From Isoetes taiwanensis (Eukaryota; Streptophyta; Lycopodiopsida; Isoetales; Isoetaceae), in NCBI GenBank assembly GCA_021234155.1, contig JAJEKV010000288.1, positions 340,268-404,267 on the forward strand: DNA of 64,000 nt, written 5' to 3'. The notes below the pieces were generated by a model. It made no database searches, was not told the origin of the DNA, and was given only the letters and a program-made list of their open reading frames with translations. A program made the position numbers and the translations under genes. Below are positions 31,831 through 43,593 of the stretch, one piece after another (position 1 is the stretch's first letter; every line of letters begins with the position of its first letter).

Positions 31831-34800
31831 CTTGATCCAGAGAATGGAAAATTTCTTATGATCCTATTTCTGGATTTCCAAATATTCCAGAGAGCAGTGA
31901 ACATGACAGTATTTTTGAAAGCATCATTATTTTGCATGTACTTTAGCAAATTACCCCGATTATTGACATTGAAATGATGATCAAATTTACTATAAAACCA
32001 ATTCCAGAAAGTCATCAATTTTGGACAAAGGAAAATATGCTACATAGATTCATCTTCAGAGCAATTAGATTGGCATGCTCGCACAATATTTGAATTTCTC
32101 TTGGATAAGGAGGCAAGATTTGGAAGGCTCTTTTGAGCAATCAACCAGATAAAATAATTGACTTTTGGGGGGCAGTAAGAATTCCATATATTCTTGAACA
32201 AGGTTTTACATTCCTCTGCGGAAATGGACCATTTAATGCTAGCCTTGACAGGAGTGGCCTTGGCATAAACCTTACTGACCTTGTACGTGCTAGTTCCATT
32301 GATTTTCCAAAGAAGCCTGTTATCACAGTTATCCAGATTAGTACAATGAGCAAGAATATTTTTGAAATGAAGGAAAGTAACTTTATCAGTCGAGGTGCCA
32401 TGAATTAGTCTCCTGAGATTTGTCCAGGTAATTAGATGACCATTATTGTATAGGTTCCTGACAGTAGTGATTCCTTAAGAGCTCCACTTCCTATATGTTT
32501 TTGGGTGTTTTAAAGCCAAAATATTACCATCACAGTCCTTGAAACCATTAGACCAGAAAAGGGAGGATTGCATATGATGATCTTGTAATTCAGGATCATC
32601 AAAACAGTTCTGAACAACATTCCAAGCTTTGATCAAGTTGTGCATAAGGGAAGATGTGTTTTTACCTGGATGAATATTGCAAAAAGCTGACTCAGGCAGA
32701 GAGTGTTTAATGGAAGGATGTCCTTGAGGGTATGAACATGAGATCCAATATCTAATGAAGATGGAGGCCATTAAATTATTGCCAGGTAAAGTTCTCCAAA
32801 TGAACTTACCAGCTAAAGCACAAGCTTGAAGATACAGATTTTTACAACCTAAACCTCCTTCACTTTTAGATCGACAGATAAAGTTTCTAATAGTCTTCTC
32901 TAGCTCATTGTAGATAGATGTAGGGGCCACTAGAGCAGAGGAAAAATATATGTGAGATGCTGCCAGAACAGAATTTGCAATTAATGTTCTACCTGCCAGA
33001 GAAAGAGTGTTTCTAAAAATGTTCAACTTTTTCCTAATTCTCTGCAAAATAGGATCCCATAACCCCTTTATGTTGGGATTCAGAGACAAAGGCATACCAA
33101 GGAGTTTAGTAGCTTGCATTTCATTCAGAACTTTGATGTCACATAAAGAATCTCGAGTATAATCCCCAATGATAACACTCTTGTTAATATTCAAATAAAT
33201 TCCAGAGGCAGCTGAGAATAAGTCAATGATGCTTAGAAAATTGGCAATGTTATCAGGTTTGGAATCAAGGAAAGCAAACGTGTCATCTGCATATTGTAAA
33301 GTAATTAAGCTGCCCTTATTGTCAGGGAGATCAAGACCTTTAATTTTGCCACAATCCTGATTAAAATCAACTGCCCTAGTAAGCAATTCAGCAACCACTA
33401 GAAATAAGTAGGGAGCTAAGGGGCAACCCTGTCTGACACCTCTAGCAAGCTTGAAGAAATTGGATGGTGAACTATTGATAAGAACAGAGGAGTTGGCCAT
33501 GGAGTTTAGACCAAAGATAAGGGAGATGATTTCGGAGTTGAAGCCAATCTTGGTCAAAGTAAATTCAAGAAAATTCCAGTTGACAGAATCAAAGGCCCTT
33601 TTAAAATCTAGCTTTAGAAGAACACATTTCTGAGAGGAGACTTTGTTCCAGTGCAATCCCTCCATAGCTACAATGTAATTATCAAGAATAAATCTATTAG
33701 GCAAAAAAGCAGATTGTTTAATGTCAATATGCTTCTGGAGGAAAGGCTTAACTCTGTTGGCAATGATCTTTGCACAAAGCTTGTAAGTGGAGTTGGTTAG
33801 AGAGATAGGTCTCCAATCAGAAAAAGAGACAGGCTTATCAACTTTAGGAATAAGTGTGATAAAACCAGCAGAGATAGAAGAGTGAAGATGGTCAGCCAAC
33901 CAGAAGCCATGAACAAGCTTAACAATATCCTCTTTTAATACATCCCAGAAATGCACATAAAATTCGGGTGGAATGCCATCAGGACCTGGAGATTTTCCTT
34001 TACTGAAGCTCATAAGGACACTATAGATCTCATGCTCAGAGGGGAGAGCAGCAATTGAGTCATCCATAAGGCTTTGATTATTTGGAATAATCTGGTTTAT
34101 CAAGGAAGTGAACTCAGCACTCTTTAATGAAGTATCAGAGCAATCTGGCTTAACACTGAATAGAGAAGCATACTGACCATGAAAGTATTTCTTAATCTCT
34201 GAAGGGGTGTCAATGGTAATGCCATTATCAGATTGAACTTGCACAATTGAGTTATTTAGCATTCTAATTCTGGCAGTCCTATAGAAGAATTTGGAGCTGC
34301 CCATATCCATTTCCTTGTTATATTTGATTTTGCATTTAATAGCATAGCTCTTGGCCTCAGACTCTTCAATAGATTTAATTTGGTTCTCTAAGATCTCCTC
34401 ACCAATTTGAAGATTGGCATTATGAGGATCATTCTGGAGTCGAGTTCTAATATCTCTCATTTGAGCAAGAAGACTGTTCTTATGTCTAGAGCTCTCCTTA
34501 AAAGTGGACTTTGACCAATTCTTAATCCAAGATTTGATCTGCTTGAGCTTGGAGTAAAAGTTTTTCATAGATTGGAAGCCATTGGGAATATTGAGATTAT
34601 TTTGCCCATTCTGCATATTCAGATAGAAATTCTTGAAGTCTAAACAGAATTGTTCATTGAGGAGGAGGGAGCAATTAAATTTGAAAGGAATGTTCCCATC
34701 TCTAGGCAGATTTAGCAAGTGATTAGTGTGAAGAAATTGAGGTTGATGGTCAGAAATGGAGATGGCCTCATCACTAATCACATAACAGTTATCCCAAAAG

Positions 34801-35429
34801 GACCCTGAAGAATTTGAAACATAAAACCTGTCTAAGGCACAATATACTCTTTTGGAATTTTTTTGCTTATTTGTCCAAGTAAAATTTGCAGTTGAGGAAG
34901 GAATATGAATGAGACTCATATCAGAGATCAAAGAATCCCAATTAACTCTCTCAGAAGTGGACATATTAATTTTGTTTCCTAGCTCCATATCCCAGTTTGG
35001 AGTATTATTAAAATCTCCAGAGACGGCCCAATTCATTAGGGGCTGAGAAGAGATCCAAGAGTTGATTTCAGGCCAAATATATTCTCTATCCTTTGGGCAA
35101 GTTGGAGCATAAACATTGACAACTCCAAAATTGGAATTGTTAATTGTAAAAATTACAGCCTGCCAGCATCTACTTGGGCTATTATAAAAAGAGACATGAG
35201 CCAAAGATTTCCAGATAATGGCTAATCCCCCACTAGTACCAGTGGCTTCAATCCATATGGAGGAAACACCTGGGTATATCCACTCAGATAAGTTTGAGCT
35301 CTCAAATTTTGGCAATTTGGTTTCCTGGAGCAAAATAATGTCAGTCTTATAAGTTCTGAGTTGAGAGATGACTCTCCTTCTCTTGATAGGGCCTTTGATC
35401 CCCCTAACATTCCAAGTAATTATCTTCAT
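31827..35429 (-). CDS. LINE ORF2: endonuclease-reverse transcriptase, two in-frame stops
   Basis: Enzyme of target-primed reverse transcription. Residues 1-235 are an APE-type endonuclease: WNVRG (N7), QETK (E36), VYAP, SGDFNNTP and SDH near 228. RT follows with GPDGIPPEF (~481), SDWRPISL, LKLDFKRAFDSV (motif A), GVRQGCPLAPYLF (motif B) and QYADDTFAF (YADD at 713-716). Then come GMPL, LAGR and the GGLG block. A TAA at 32475-32477 stops the frame at codon 985, yet the same frame continues for 215 codons with a zf-RVT-like region (YCPPKVNYFIWLIAQKSLPN, C-x-x-x-C, HIFLCP) past a TAG (32040-32042) to a TGA at 31827. The natural length is therefore ~1200 residues. It starts 42 bases after ORF1. 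No RNase H domain is seen. Confidence 0.92.
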
Positions 35430-35471
35430 AAAGATGAAGAATGATCCAGAGAGTAGAGAAAAAAGAGAAAA

Positions 35472-38044
35472 TTATCTATTTCTCCTATTCTTCTTGCTTC
35501 TTGTATTTCCAGCAGGAGTTTTGTGAATACTAGGTTCGACATCTGGCTTGGAGGAGGTCTTCTTTTTCCTTTTAAATTTGGATCCAGAATTTGGCTTATT
35601 AGTGCCATGGGAAATGTTTAGGTAGTTTTCCTTTCCCCAATTTTCCTTGTCACTCTCACTATCATTGTCAGAACATCCACCAGGGACAAATTCAAACATG
35701 TTCAAAGAATCCTCTATGTCATCCATTTCACTTGAATTATAGTAGAGAGGTACTTGCCTTTTTGAAGCATCTTCATTGTTCTCTGCAGTAGAGTTGTCCA
35801 AATTTGCTGTATCCAGGCAGTGCCAGGTGCCATCATAGCCTTCATCTGAAACTGTACCTTTGACTTGGTCTGGTGTCTCTTGTACCATATCTTCTTCAGC
35901 AGTGGGTATAAGAGAACTTACATTGGCAGTTTGCATGTCTTGACTGTCGGAGACAAATAGCAAACCATCTTGAAGGGTTGCCAATTGGTCTGCAATTTCC
36001 TTAGAAATGGGAGAGGAGGTGTTTGGTGTGGAAGAAGGTATTTTATCAAGGTCAATTAATGAGTCAACTAATGGCAGCTGATGGACAGAAGTGTTTATAA
36101 TGGGGGAGGAAGGATTTTCATGACCAGTTTTATCTGCTTTATTGCTCAATAACAAATCTACATTTTGTTCAACATTCAAACTAGCAAGTACCTGAAATTG
36201 ATTGAAACAATCAATCTTGTCCACCAAATTAACCTCAGCTTCAAGTTCGATTTGGGAGTTTGAGTTTCCATTCAATGCTGCTAATTGATCTGATTCTTTT
36301 GCAGCAGTGTCATGACTTGGGGGAGCCAATTGAGATGTACACTTAGATTTGTCTGTTGATGAAGTATCCTGAGATTTGCAAGCTGCAGGCTTTTTAATGG
36401 GATGACTGGTACCATTGTGCATGCCCTGTGATGCATTGTGCACAGTTATTGTAGCTGTTGAGCAGATCTTTTTGGAAACTTCCTGAGCACTGATTGTGTA
36501 GTTGTCTGCCAATATTTGGTCACATATCTTCAAGCCCTTGAGAATGGCTGGTTTCTGACTTGCATGGCCTTTATTAAGTAATGGAACACTCTTACCTTTG
36601 GCTTGAGCTAGGTGTCCAGAAAAGTTGAGAGTATTTTGCCTAGACTCAGCCATCACATTATTCAGCACATTGTGGAGTTTATCTGTTGTTGAATCCTCAT
36701 GTTGAATAGGAGCTTTCCCTTTGTCTCTATTCCTTTCATAGTTTTGCAAAACTTTAATTCCCGAGCAGTTATCCTTGTCAAAGTTTGCCTTTTGAGTGTA
36801 AGGTAATTTCCCATAGACATCACTCAATTGTGGTGCAGAAGACAATTTTTTGAATTGGTTATTTCTGATTCTCTTCTTGCTGCCATTGACCCTGTGCCAG
36901 TTGTGGACCTGACCCGGGTTGACTTCTGAGTCAGTCATGATTGAGATTTCTGACTTCTCAGATATATGCACACCTTTAGGTCTATTTGCATCTCTGGAGT
37001 AGAATGCAGATTTGTTGGTGTTATCCAGTTGAGATACCATATTAATATCCATACTCGAGTTTGAGTTATAGAACATTCATTGTACCAGAAATGCCTCTTC
37101 AGACAATTTTGGCATTGAGGAGGTAAACCAGACCATCTCAAATATAGATAAGATCTTTGGCCAAAAGCATCAGAAAAGGGAATGGAGGTAGGAAGGTTTT
37201 TGGATAAATCAAGTTGAATGAAAGCTCTTGGGGATCTGGAAGGGGAATAATCAGTGCAGATGTACGTGCCAATAGAGTTAAAAAGAAGTTTAAAGCATTC
37301 ATCATTCCAGTAAATTGGGTTTAATCCCTGCAATGTAGTGGAAGCCACACAAAAATTTTGCATGCTTTCTGAGCTCAATTTAGGGTCCCATTTTAAGAAA
37401 GCCAGATGATAGGAGTCAAAGGTAAGGGTGCCAAGTTTGAGAAAGTAGTTTGTTGTTCTTTGACTGCCACATTCTATCATTATGTAAGGGAAATCTAACC
37501 AGTACATGGCATTAATAAGGACCCCTTTTTGAAGATTAAGACAAAAGGCCCATAATTTGTCTAATTGTATGCCAGACTTGGTGACCTTTATAAGAACAGC
37601 AGTATTCTGAAGTGAAGAAATTTTCGAATGAACAGATGGAAGATCAAGAGAAATACCATGATATAATTTTTGCTTGCTTCCCTCTATTGGCCGAAGTTTT
37701 TTCAGAGCAGCATCATAAGTATCGTCTGGTTGGATCTCAGCATTTGGCTTGGGAACCCCATAAGGAACAGGGATTTGAGAGACTGGATCAATCAAAGGAA
37801 CACGACCCCACATGTCAGGATCCTTTGAGAAATTATCCCACACTGGAGTTTTAAAGGTTTTGGGATCCATTTCCTGGCTTTGATCTGCAATGTTAGCGAA
37901 ATTGCCAAAAAGAATAAAATCTTTAGGATTTTTATGGAAGGAGCTTAACTTGTTGAGGACTGCAGATCGATCCGAAGGCGCCAAAGCAGAAAAGGAGTGA
38001 AGCAGAGGAAGAAATTTAGGGTTAAAGCTATTTTTTTTGTCCAT
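35472..38044 (-). CDS. LINE ORF1: DUF4283-like RNA-binding protein with zinc knuckle, one frame break
   Basis: Nucleic-acid chaperone-like ORF1 of plant L1s. The start at MDKKNSFN (38044) is preferred because the upstream in-frame part is hydrophobic and unlike the family. The ~150-310 region carries the DUF4283 pattern (LWAFCLNLQKG, YIMIECGS, LAFLKWDPK, LNPIYWNDECFKLLFNSIGTYI). A zinc knuckle CQNCLKRHFWYNEC follows (C-x2-C-x3-H-x5-C, spacing slightly atypical). Just after it a one-base shift near 37070 moves to the frame 37076-35472. That is a long Ser/Asn/Asp/Lys-rich, apparently disordered tail ending in a basic KKNRRNR. Together ~857 codons, long for an ORF1. Confidence 0.8.
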
Positions 38045-38228
38045 TTGAAAAAGCTCAGATGAAAACAACAAAGGGTAGTTTGAACGCAGAGAGAAAGGCA
38101 AAAGGGGAAATGATGGCAGAAAAAGGGAAATTGGACTAAAAGAAGAGAAAAAGTTCCTATCTATAATGGACAAAACTGGATTTCATCCTCAATGCCATGA
38201 TTGTCAAATTGAGAAGCATGAATTGACC

Positions 38229-38576
38229 TTAATTTGAAGAAAAATCCCCCAATTCAGGTTCGGAATACAATTTGACAGTGATTTTTGTATCCAGATGCTC
38301 ACAAAAAGCTCGAATAGATGATGTAGCCTCAATGTTTTTGGTTCCAAGGTATTCTTCAAGCCAAGAATCAACAATTTGTATCTCGAATTCTTCACAACCA
38401 GGAACAAAGGAGCATTCAATTTGAAAATTTTGATAAGGGAAAAGACCTCTGAGAATTAGTGAATTCCACAGATCAGCTGGAGAGCCAATTAGAAAACTAG
38501 CAATTAATCTATCTTCCTGCTTCAAAATTGCAAAGATTTTGACATCCATATGTAGATCTTTGCATACTAATTTCAA
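38229..38576 (-). CDS. Small ORF upstream of LINE ORF1
   Basis: 115 intact codons (MKLVCKDLHMDVKIFAILKQ ... LWNSLILRGLFPYQNFQIEC ... WLEEYLG ... ELGDFSSN), acidic and mixed alpha/beta-like. It lies 185 bases upstream of the chosen ORF1 start in the same orientation. It could be a 5' ORF of the LINE or the remnant of an N-terminal ORF1 extension. No family recognised. Confidence 0.4.
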   Translation of the reverse strand: MKLVCKDLHMDVKIFAILKQEDRLIASFLIGSPADLWNSLILRGLFPYQNFQIECSFVPGCEEFEIQIVDSWLEEYLGTKNIEATSSIRAFCEHLDTKITVKLYSEPELGDFSSN

Positions 38577-38835
38577 TGGATTGCTAGCCCCTACAAGGCT
38601 AGCACTCGATCTAGATGAATTCGGGTGTCAATTGGATGGATACGTGTTGTTTCTCTCCCAAAATTGCCAAGAAAATGGTTTGAACTGAAAAAGGAGGTAA
38701 ACGGCAAACATTCCAAGATTTTAGGTGCCGATTTAAAGATTTGCCGATGTTTACAGCTTTTTCAAGTCGAGCTTAGCTCTAAACCTATCTCAGCCTTCAA
38801 TTTTAACACCTCCCCACAATATTGCCCTTCTAATC

Positions 38836-38862
38836 GAATAGAATAGAAATAGAATAGAATAC
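38836..38862 (-). repeat. (AATAG)n tract with LINE-like flank
   Basis: GAATAGAATAGAAATAGAATAG is followed by CATTTTATGTCTCTTCGACTCGGGTGGCCC, resembling TTTTAACGTCCACTCGGAGACC beside the tract at 63467. It is another stub of the microsatellite-tailed LINE family, just beyond the L1 5' end. Confidence 0.55.
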
Positions 38863-39180
38863 ATTTTATGTCTCTTCGACTCGGGTGGCCCTTGACTTGT
38901 ATAGCATTTGAAGCTTTCTAATGGAGGATGCTCCCAACAATAATGCGATGTTGTTTTAGCCATCATGCGGGCTTAGTTTGTCATTGTATACCAAGCACTC
39001 CCATTTATAATTGGTTCATGTTTGTGTATTCATGTTTCTCCATATCCATTTTTGGGGTTGCCCTTCGTGCAACCCAAAAAAGATTAAGAACGGGCTTTTA
39101 GAGACTTAGGTGAAGTAGTCAATCCTAACATTTTGGTTACTTAACCGCATTATATTCTCGAATAAGGGCTTGCGATAAAA
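38863..39180. other. Unassigned sequence
   Basis: Possibly 3' UTR of the (AATAG)n-tagged LINE stub; no coding motif. Confidence 0.3.
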
Positions 39181-41095
39181 ATGCATAAAAGCTCTAGATA
39201 GGCTTCTCATTCATCTCAAAGCAGATTTTCTACAATAATGAGGATAGTGGGTAGCAAAGACACATGCTAACTACCCATGAAAAATAAAGGGAATGTCCAA
39301 TTATACAACTTGACTCCAAAAAATACAATGCTAATAGATGTTTGGTTTGTGTACCTACCAAAAACTTATCATCGAGATTAAAAACCCTCCTTTCTTCGGT
39401 TTTCGAGAAAAAACCCTAGTGATAAGCCTTCGACAAGGGCTTGACAAATGTAAGGCTGAAAAATCGCCTCCCAAAAACCCACCTAATGGAGAAGTCGGCC
39501 GTTGTCGTTTACCAACCCAGCACCGCACATCACCAACACTAGAACAAATGTGAAAACAAACCTCCCAAAGTGGAGGGGCTGATCACGCCGCGCCACGCGC
39601 CAACAAAATAAAAACCCTTCAAATAGAGGGGCTAGTCATGCGTACAAATGACAAATACATTAAAACTGGGGGATGGGTGGGTGCTAAGAAGAAGAGGAAG
39701 CGCCGATGGGATATTGATGAAGAACCTCGCCTAATATAGCGATCTCCTCATCCCGAGAAAGCATGCAATGCATGCTTATGGTAGACGTAGATAGCCGCCT
39801 CTCTTAGAATCTCGATCCGATGGCTCGGATCGATGGGATTCTAGAATGGGCTCGCATGAAAATGACAAAACCTCCCTAATAGAAGAGAACTTCCTTATAA
39901 AAAAAGGGATCGAGGGCGAAAGGTCAAAGGATTATGGCCAAAGAAGAGACAAGGCCAAGAAAGGGCATGCCACAGCATGAAAGAAATGCCAAATTGATCA
40001 ATCCAAGCAAGGAGAAGCCCCTCCCTTTATGGTTTCAAAGAATAGAGAATAAGGCAATCACGAGAGAGAAGACTAGCTAGGCTTTTCATTCATCTCAGCA
40101 GTTTTTCTACAATGGTATAGAGTGGGTAGCTGCACATCGCAAGCTACCCAAAAAATGAAAAACATAGGGAATATCCAGTTATAACACCTGGACCCCAAAT
40201 AAAATTGTTTGATACATATGTTGGCTAGTGTACCTGCCGAGAGCTTATCGCCGGGATTAGAAAACACCGCCTTTCGAAGTTTTCGAGGAAAACCCCTAGC
40301 GATAAAATCTCTAAAGGGGTTTGACAACGCAAGGCTACTAAACATTCCCACAAAACCCACGTTCCATAGAGAATCAAGTCGCATCCGACCGCACATCATT
40401 AACAAAAAAACCAATAGAGAAAAAACCCCGAAAAAGCGAGGGACTGGTCACGCGTGCCACGCGACAAAAACAACATTTACACCTCAAAAAAGCGAGGGGT
40501 TGGTCACGCGTGCCACGCGACAAAAACAACATTTACAATAATATACATATTAAGGGATGGTGGGTGGGAGTCAAGGGAATTGCCTGATGAGAAGTCGATG
40601 ACCGCAAGAAACAACGATTCAAATGAACTAGAGCTCGAAAATGAATGCAATGCATGCATATATGGGAGAGATGCAGCTCGCCCATTCAAGAATACCGATC
40701 CGATGGCTCGGATCGATGGCATTCTTGAATAAGGGCTCGCATAAGAACAAATAAAAACTCCCGATAAAAAGAGAACTTCCTTATCAACACGGATCGAGGT
40801 CAAGGTCAAGAATGGCCAAAAAAGACAAGATTGGGAAAGAACATGTCACAACATGGCAAAAGACGCCAAAACCGCCAAACCAAGTGGAGAAGTCCCCCCC
40901 GCCTCTGATATCAAAGAAAGAAAGTCAAGGGAACTACCGAGAGAGGAGAAAATGCCGATGATAAGTCGATGAAGAACCTGCAAGAAATAGCGATCCCCAA
41001 ACTAACTAGAGCCCCGAAAAATGCATGCCCGCATGGGAGAGATGCATGCACGCCCATTCTAGAATACCAACCGATGGTTCGGATCAATGACAATA
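39181..41095. repeat. Noncoding repeat cluster B (~890-bp tandem unit)
   Basis: Units start at about 39195 and 40085 (CATTCATCTCA-GCAG...TTTTCTACAAT), with a partial third after 40730. Each has TTTTCGAG-AAA-CCCTAG, pairs of CACGCGTGCCACGCG-like blocks (40450 and 40508 in the second unit), ATGCATGC palindromes, and CGATCCGATGGCTCGGATCGATGG near the end. It is the same family and orientation as 27221-28215. No conserved ORF. Confidence 0.75.
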
Positions 41096-42089
41096 ATATC
41101 ATTGGTTGCTTCACTACATTATAATAATATCATTGCATTCCATTGTCACTTTTGATTATCATAGGTTACCAACTAATACCCAACAATGTCGGGCATTATT
41201 TCTAGTGCTAATTTATTGCATTAGATAGATATGCATTTTGTATTATAAAGTTTGTCCAATCTTTTTTTTTTTTGGGCATTTTAAGTTGTAAAAAAGGCAA
41301 ACACGCTATGGTTTTATGATTTTACACAAAGATATGTACTAAAATGGTATAAAGATGATGCTAGCAACTCTAGTTTTGGCAAGAGTTTTCTTTATTGTAG
41401 CATCGCAAATTATTTAGATGGTTTATTGGAAGGTTTTTTTGGGTAATTAGCTCCTCGAATAAGATTGCATGATGCTTTCTCCTCGCTCGGACAGGTGAGG
41501 CTTGGGGACTTCAGTTTCATGAGTCTCGAGTATTCGAAGTAAAATCAGAAAGCTTGCTTCCATAAAAAATCTTATCCTTTTTGTGGTAGCAGGAGCTTTG
41601 TTGCAGTAGAGGCCTGGGCTTATTTCTCGCTGCTTTTTCCTTCTTTGTTATAGATGATTTTGTGCCAGGATTTACAAAGATGGTAGATGTTGTTGTATGA
41701 TGCATTGTTGATAAATTATAGATACAGACAGAATAAGAACATAATGGAAAATTGTATTAATGAAGAATGAGTTCGGTGGACAATCCCACCATAGCTATAT
41801 GAATGGCCAAAACTGAAACGATTATCTTGGTGTCGATTCATGTGGATTGCCCTGCTGACACATTCATGCCGTTGATCCAGGACGCGTGATCATCCTTTCC
41901 TCAACAATTTTTGCCATGTGCTAGGCACATGATTTCTGGATAAAAGATTTTGGCAAGCACATGATTCTTGAATTAAGAAGCACATTATTCCTAGATGGAA
42001 TGATGAAAATGCTGAAGGATGAAAAGAGGATATGGAACATCTGATTTTTTTTGGCCTGCCTGTGGTTGTATTTATGGTTTGCACGGGTT
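41096..42089. other. Unassigned sequence left of copia insertion
   Basis: No gene recognised. A 62-codon minus-strand ORF at 41517-41705 has no motif. The target GTGGC (42090-42094) ends this stretch. Confidence 0.3.
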
Positions 42090-42094
42090 GTGGC

Positions 42095-42321
42095 TGTTAG
42101 AATATTGAGTATTGAACTTGTAAAATATTATCAACATGCATTAGATTGCATGCATGTACATGCACATGCGATGCACGATGTGATTGCATGCACAACACTT
42201 GTATAGTATGCATGTGCATTGAGATTTATTCATTGTATATATATTGGATGTGAATAAAGAAGAAATTGTCTTGGTTTGGTGAAGCATCTTGTTTATTGCT
42301 CTCCTCTACCTATTCTTTACA
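42095..42321 (+). repeat. Copia 5' LTR
   Basis: 227 bp, TG...CA, nearly identical to 59719-59945. It contains an ATGCATGCATGTACATGCA-type palindromic stretch and TGTATATATATTG, a plausible TATA region. Confidence 0.93.
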
Positions 42322-42333
42322 TGGTATCAGAGC
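42322..42333 (+). promoter_or_regulatory. Copia primer-binding site (initiator tRNA-Met)
   Basis: TGGTATCAGAGC directly after the LTR is the classic plant PBS, complementary to the 3' end of initiator tRNA-Met. Confidence 0.95.
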
Positions 42334-42362
42334 TGTAGGTTGATCTTGCCTCGTTGTTCGAG

Positions 42363-43205
42363 ATGTCTAAGTTTATGAAGATTGAGTCCACTCTAAAGTC
42401 TTTTGATGGAACGATTGGCATTCTTGGAAGTTTCGAAAGTGAAGGGTTTGTTGGAAGTCGATGATTGTTGGTCCGCGTGATAGGAGAGTCCAAACCACAA
42501 ACTCTAACAGATGATTGGAAGGAGAAAGATCGAAGGGCTTATAGCATTTCTTCTAAATGTTATCACAGATGGTGTATTAATGCAAAGCACGGAAGTAGTT
42601 CTATATCTTCATCATCTTCACCAACTTCTTTCACATCAAGCATGATCTTTGGGAGGTATTAGAAGCAAAGTATGGCCAATTAACCTTCCGCAGAGCTTGT
42701 CGCTTTAGAGGCAAAGTTAGATACTTTGAAGTATAAGGAAGGAGAAGACGCGGAAAACTCATTGTAGCTTTCAATGAGATATTTGCAAAGTTTGCTGCCG
42801 CAGCCAAGCTAAGACCCAGAGGCTCAAGTAATAGCTTTCACAAAAGCTTTTTCTCAAAGAGTTGATCCTTTAAAGATGTCCAGAAGGACACTTTATAAAG
42901 GTAATTTTGTAGAAGCTGTTGTAGTAGGTCGAGCTTGAGACACAACAAGTTGCGTGGATATAGGAGTAATTCTAATGAGGTGGCTCTTGCAATACGTGGC
43001 CGGGACGGAAGAGGTCGCGGTTATGTTTATCGTGGACGGTCGTGGTATCGCATGAGGTGTAGGTACAAATAGAGGTACCACACAAGAAGATGGTAATGGT
43101 CGTGGAGGATGTTGGCATGATGATGGGAGATTTGCCAATGTCGAAAGTGTAACTATTGCCATAAGTTGGGTCACATACAAAGATTTTGTAGACAAAGAAA
43201 AGATG
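42363..43205 (+). pseudogene. Copia gag with CCHC zinc knuckle
   Basis: The start MSKFMKIESTLKSFDG is followed, after shifts, by WKEKDRRAYSI and YLHHLHQLL-like frames. A zinc knuckle CNYCHKLGHIQRFC lies at about 43150-43195. It encodes the particle protein. At least three frame changes. Confidence 0.8.
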
Positions 43206-43290
43206 ATTTGATGAGATTGTCACCGAGTACAAGAGCCAAAATGTGAATGATATTGCTCCGAAGAAGTAGTGCAACAAACGCTGCATTCTC

Positions 43291-43593
43291 GTGATACAAA
43301 AAAATGAAAATAAAGAAGAGATTGGTTTGAAAGTTATGGAGGTTGCCGATAGATATAGTAGGAGTCGTTTGTGCATTGATTCTGGTGCAACAAACAATAT
43401 GTTTTCATCTCGTGCTTGGTTTGATAAGTTGAAGAATACTTCAACTACGGTGAGAGTTGGAGATGGTGATGAGAAGATTGTAGGTGGAGTAGGAGATGCA
43501 CGAATCCCTTTGTCAAATGGAAAAGTTTTGCATTTTTATGATGCTTTATTGGTACCTGATTTGATAACTAATCTGACATCGAGTGTTGTTTGA
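43291..43593 (+). pseudogene. Copia aspartic protease
   Basis: LCIDSGATNNMFSSRAWF holds the D-S-G-A active site. VRVGDGDEKIVGGVGDARI and ALLVPDL are the usual downstream strands. This block is intact before a shift at ~43580. Confidence 0.85.

Larger units (their letters stand above)
30741..38600 (-). mobile_element. Near full-length L1-type LINE with four ORFs
   Basis: A poly(A) tail (T run 30741-30766 on the plus strand), a 3' UTR of ~420 bp, ORF3 (31188-31830), ORF2 (31827-35429), ORF1 (35472-38044) and a small upstream ORF (38229-38576) follow each other on the minus strand with short gaps. Only two stop codons and two one-base shifts interrupt ~6.8 kb of coding sequence. The copy is therefore young or poorly called. 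The 5' end is set only approximately by the upstream ORF and the (AATAG)n tract at 38836. Confidence 0.85.

Noticed and set aside
30741-38862. Target-site duplication of the L1 LINE
   Set aside because: No convincing match to the sequence left of the poly(A) was found near the 5' end, so none is claimed.
42322-42333. tRNA genes at TGGTATCAGAGC-like sites
   Set aside because: These are primer-binding sites next to LTRs; no cloverleaf surrounds them.
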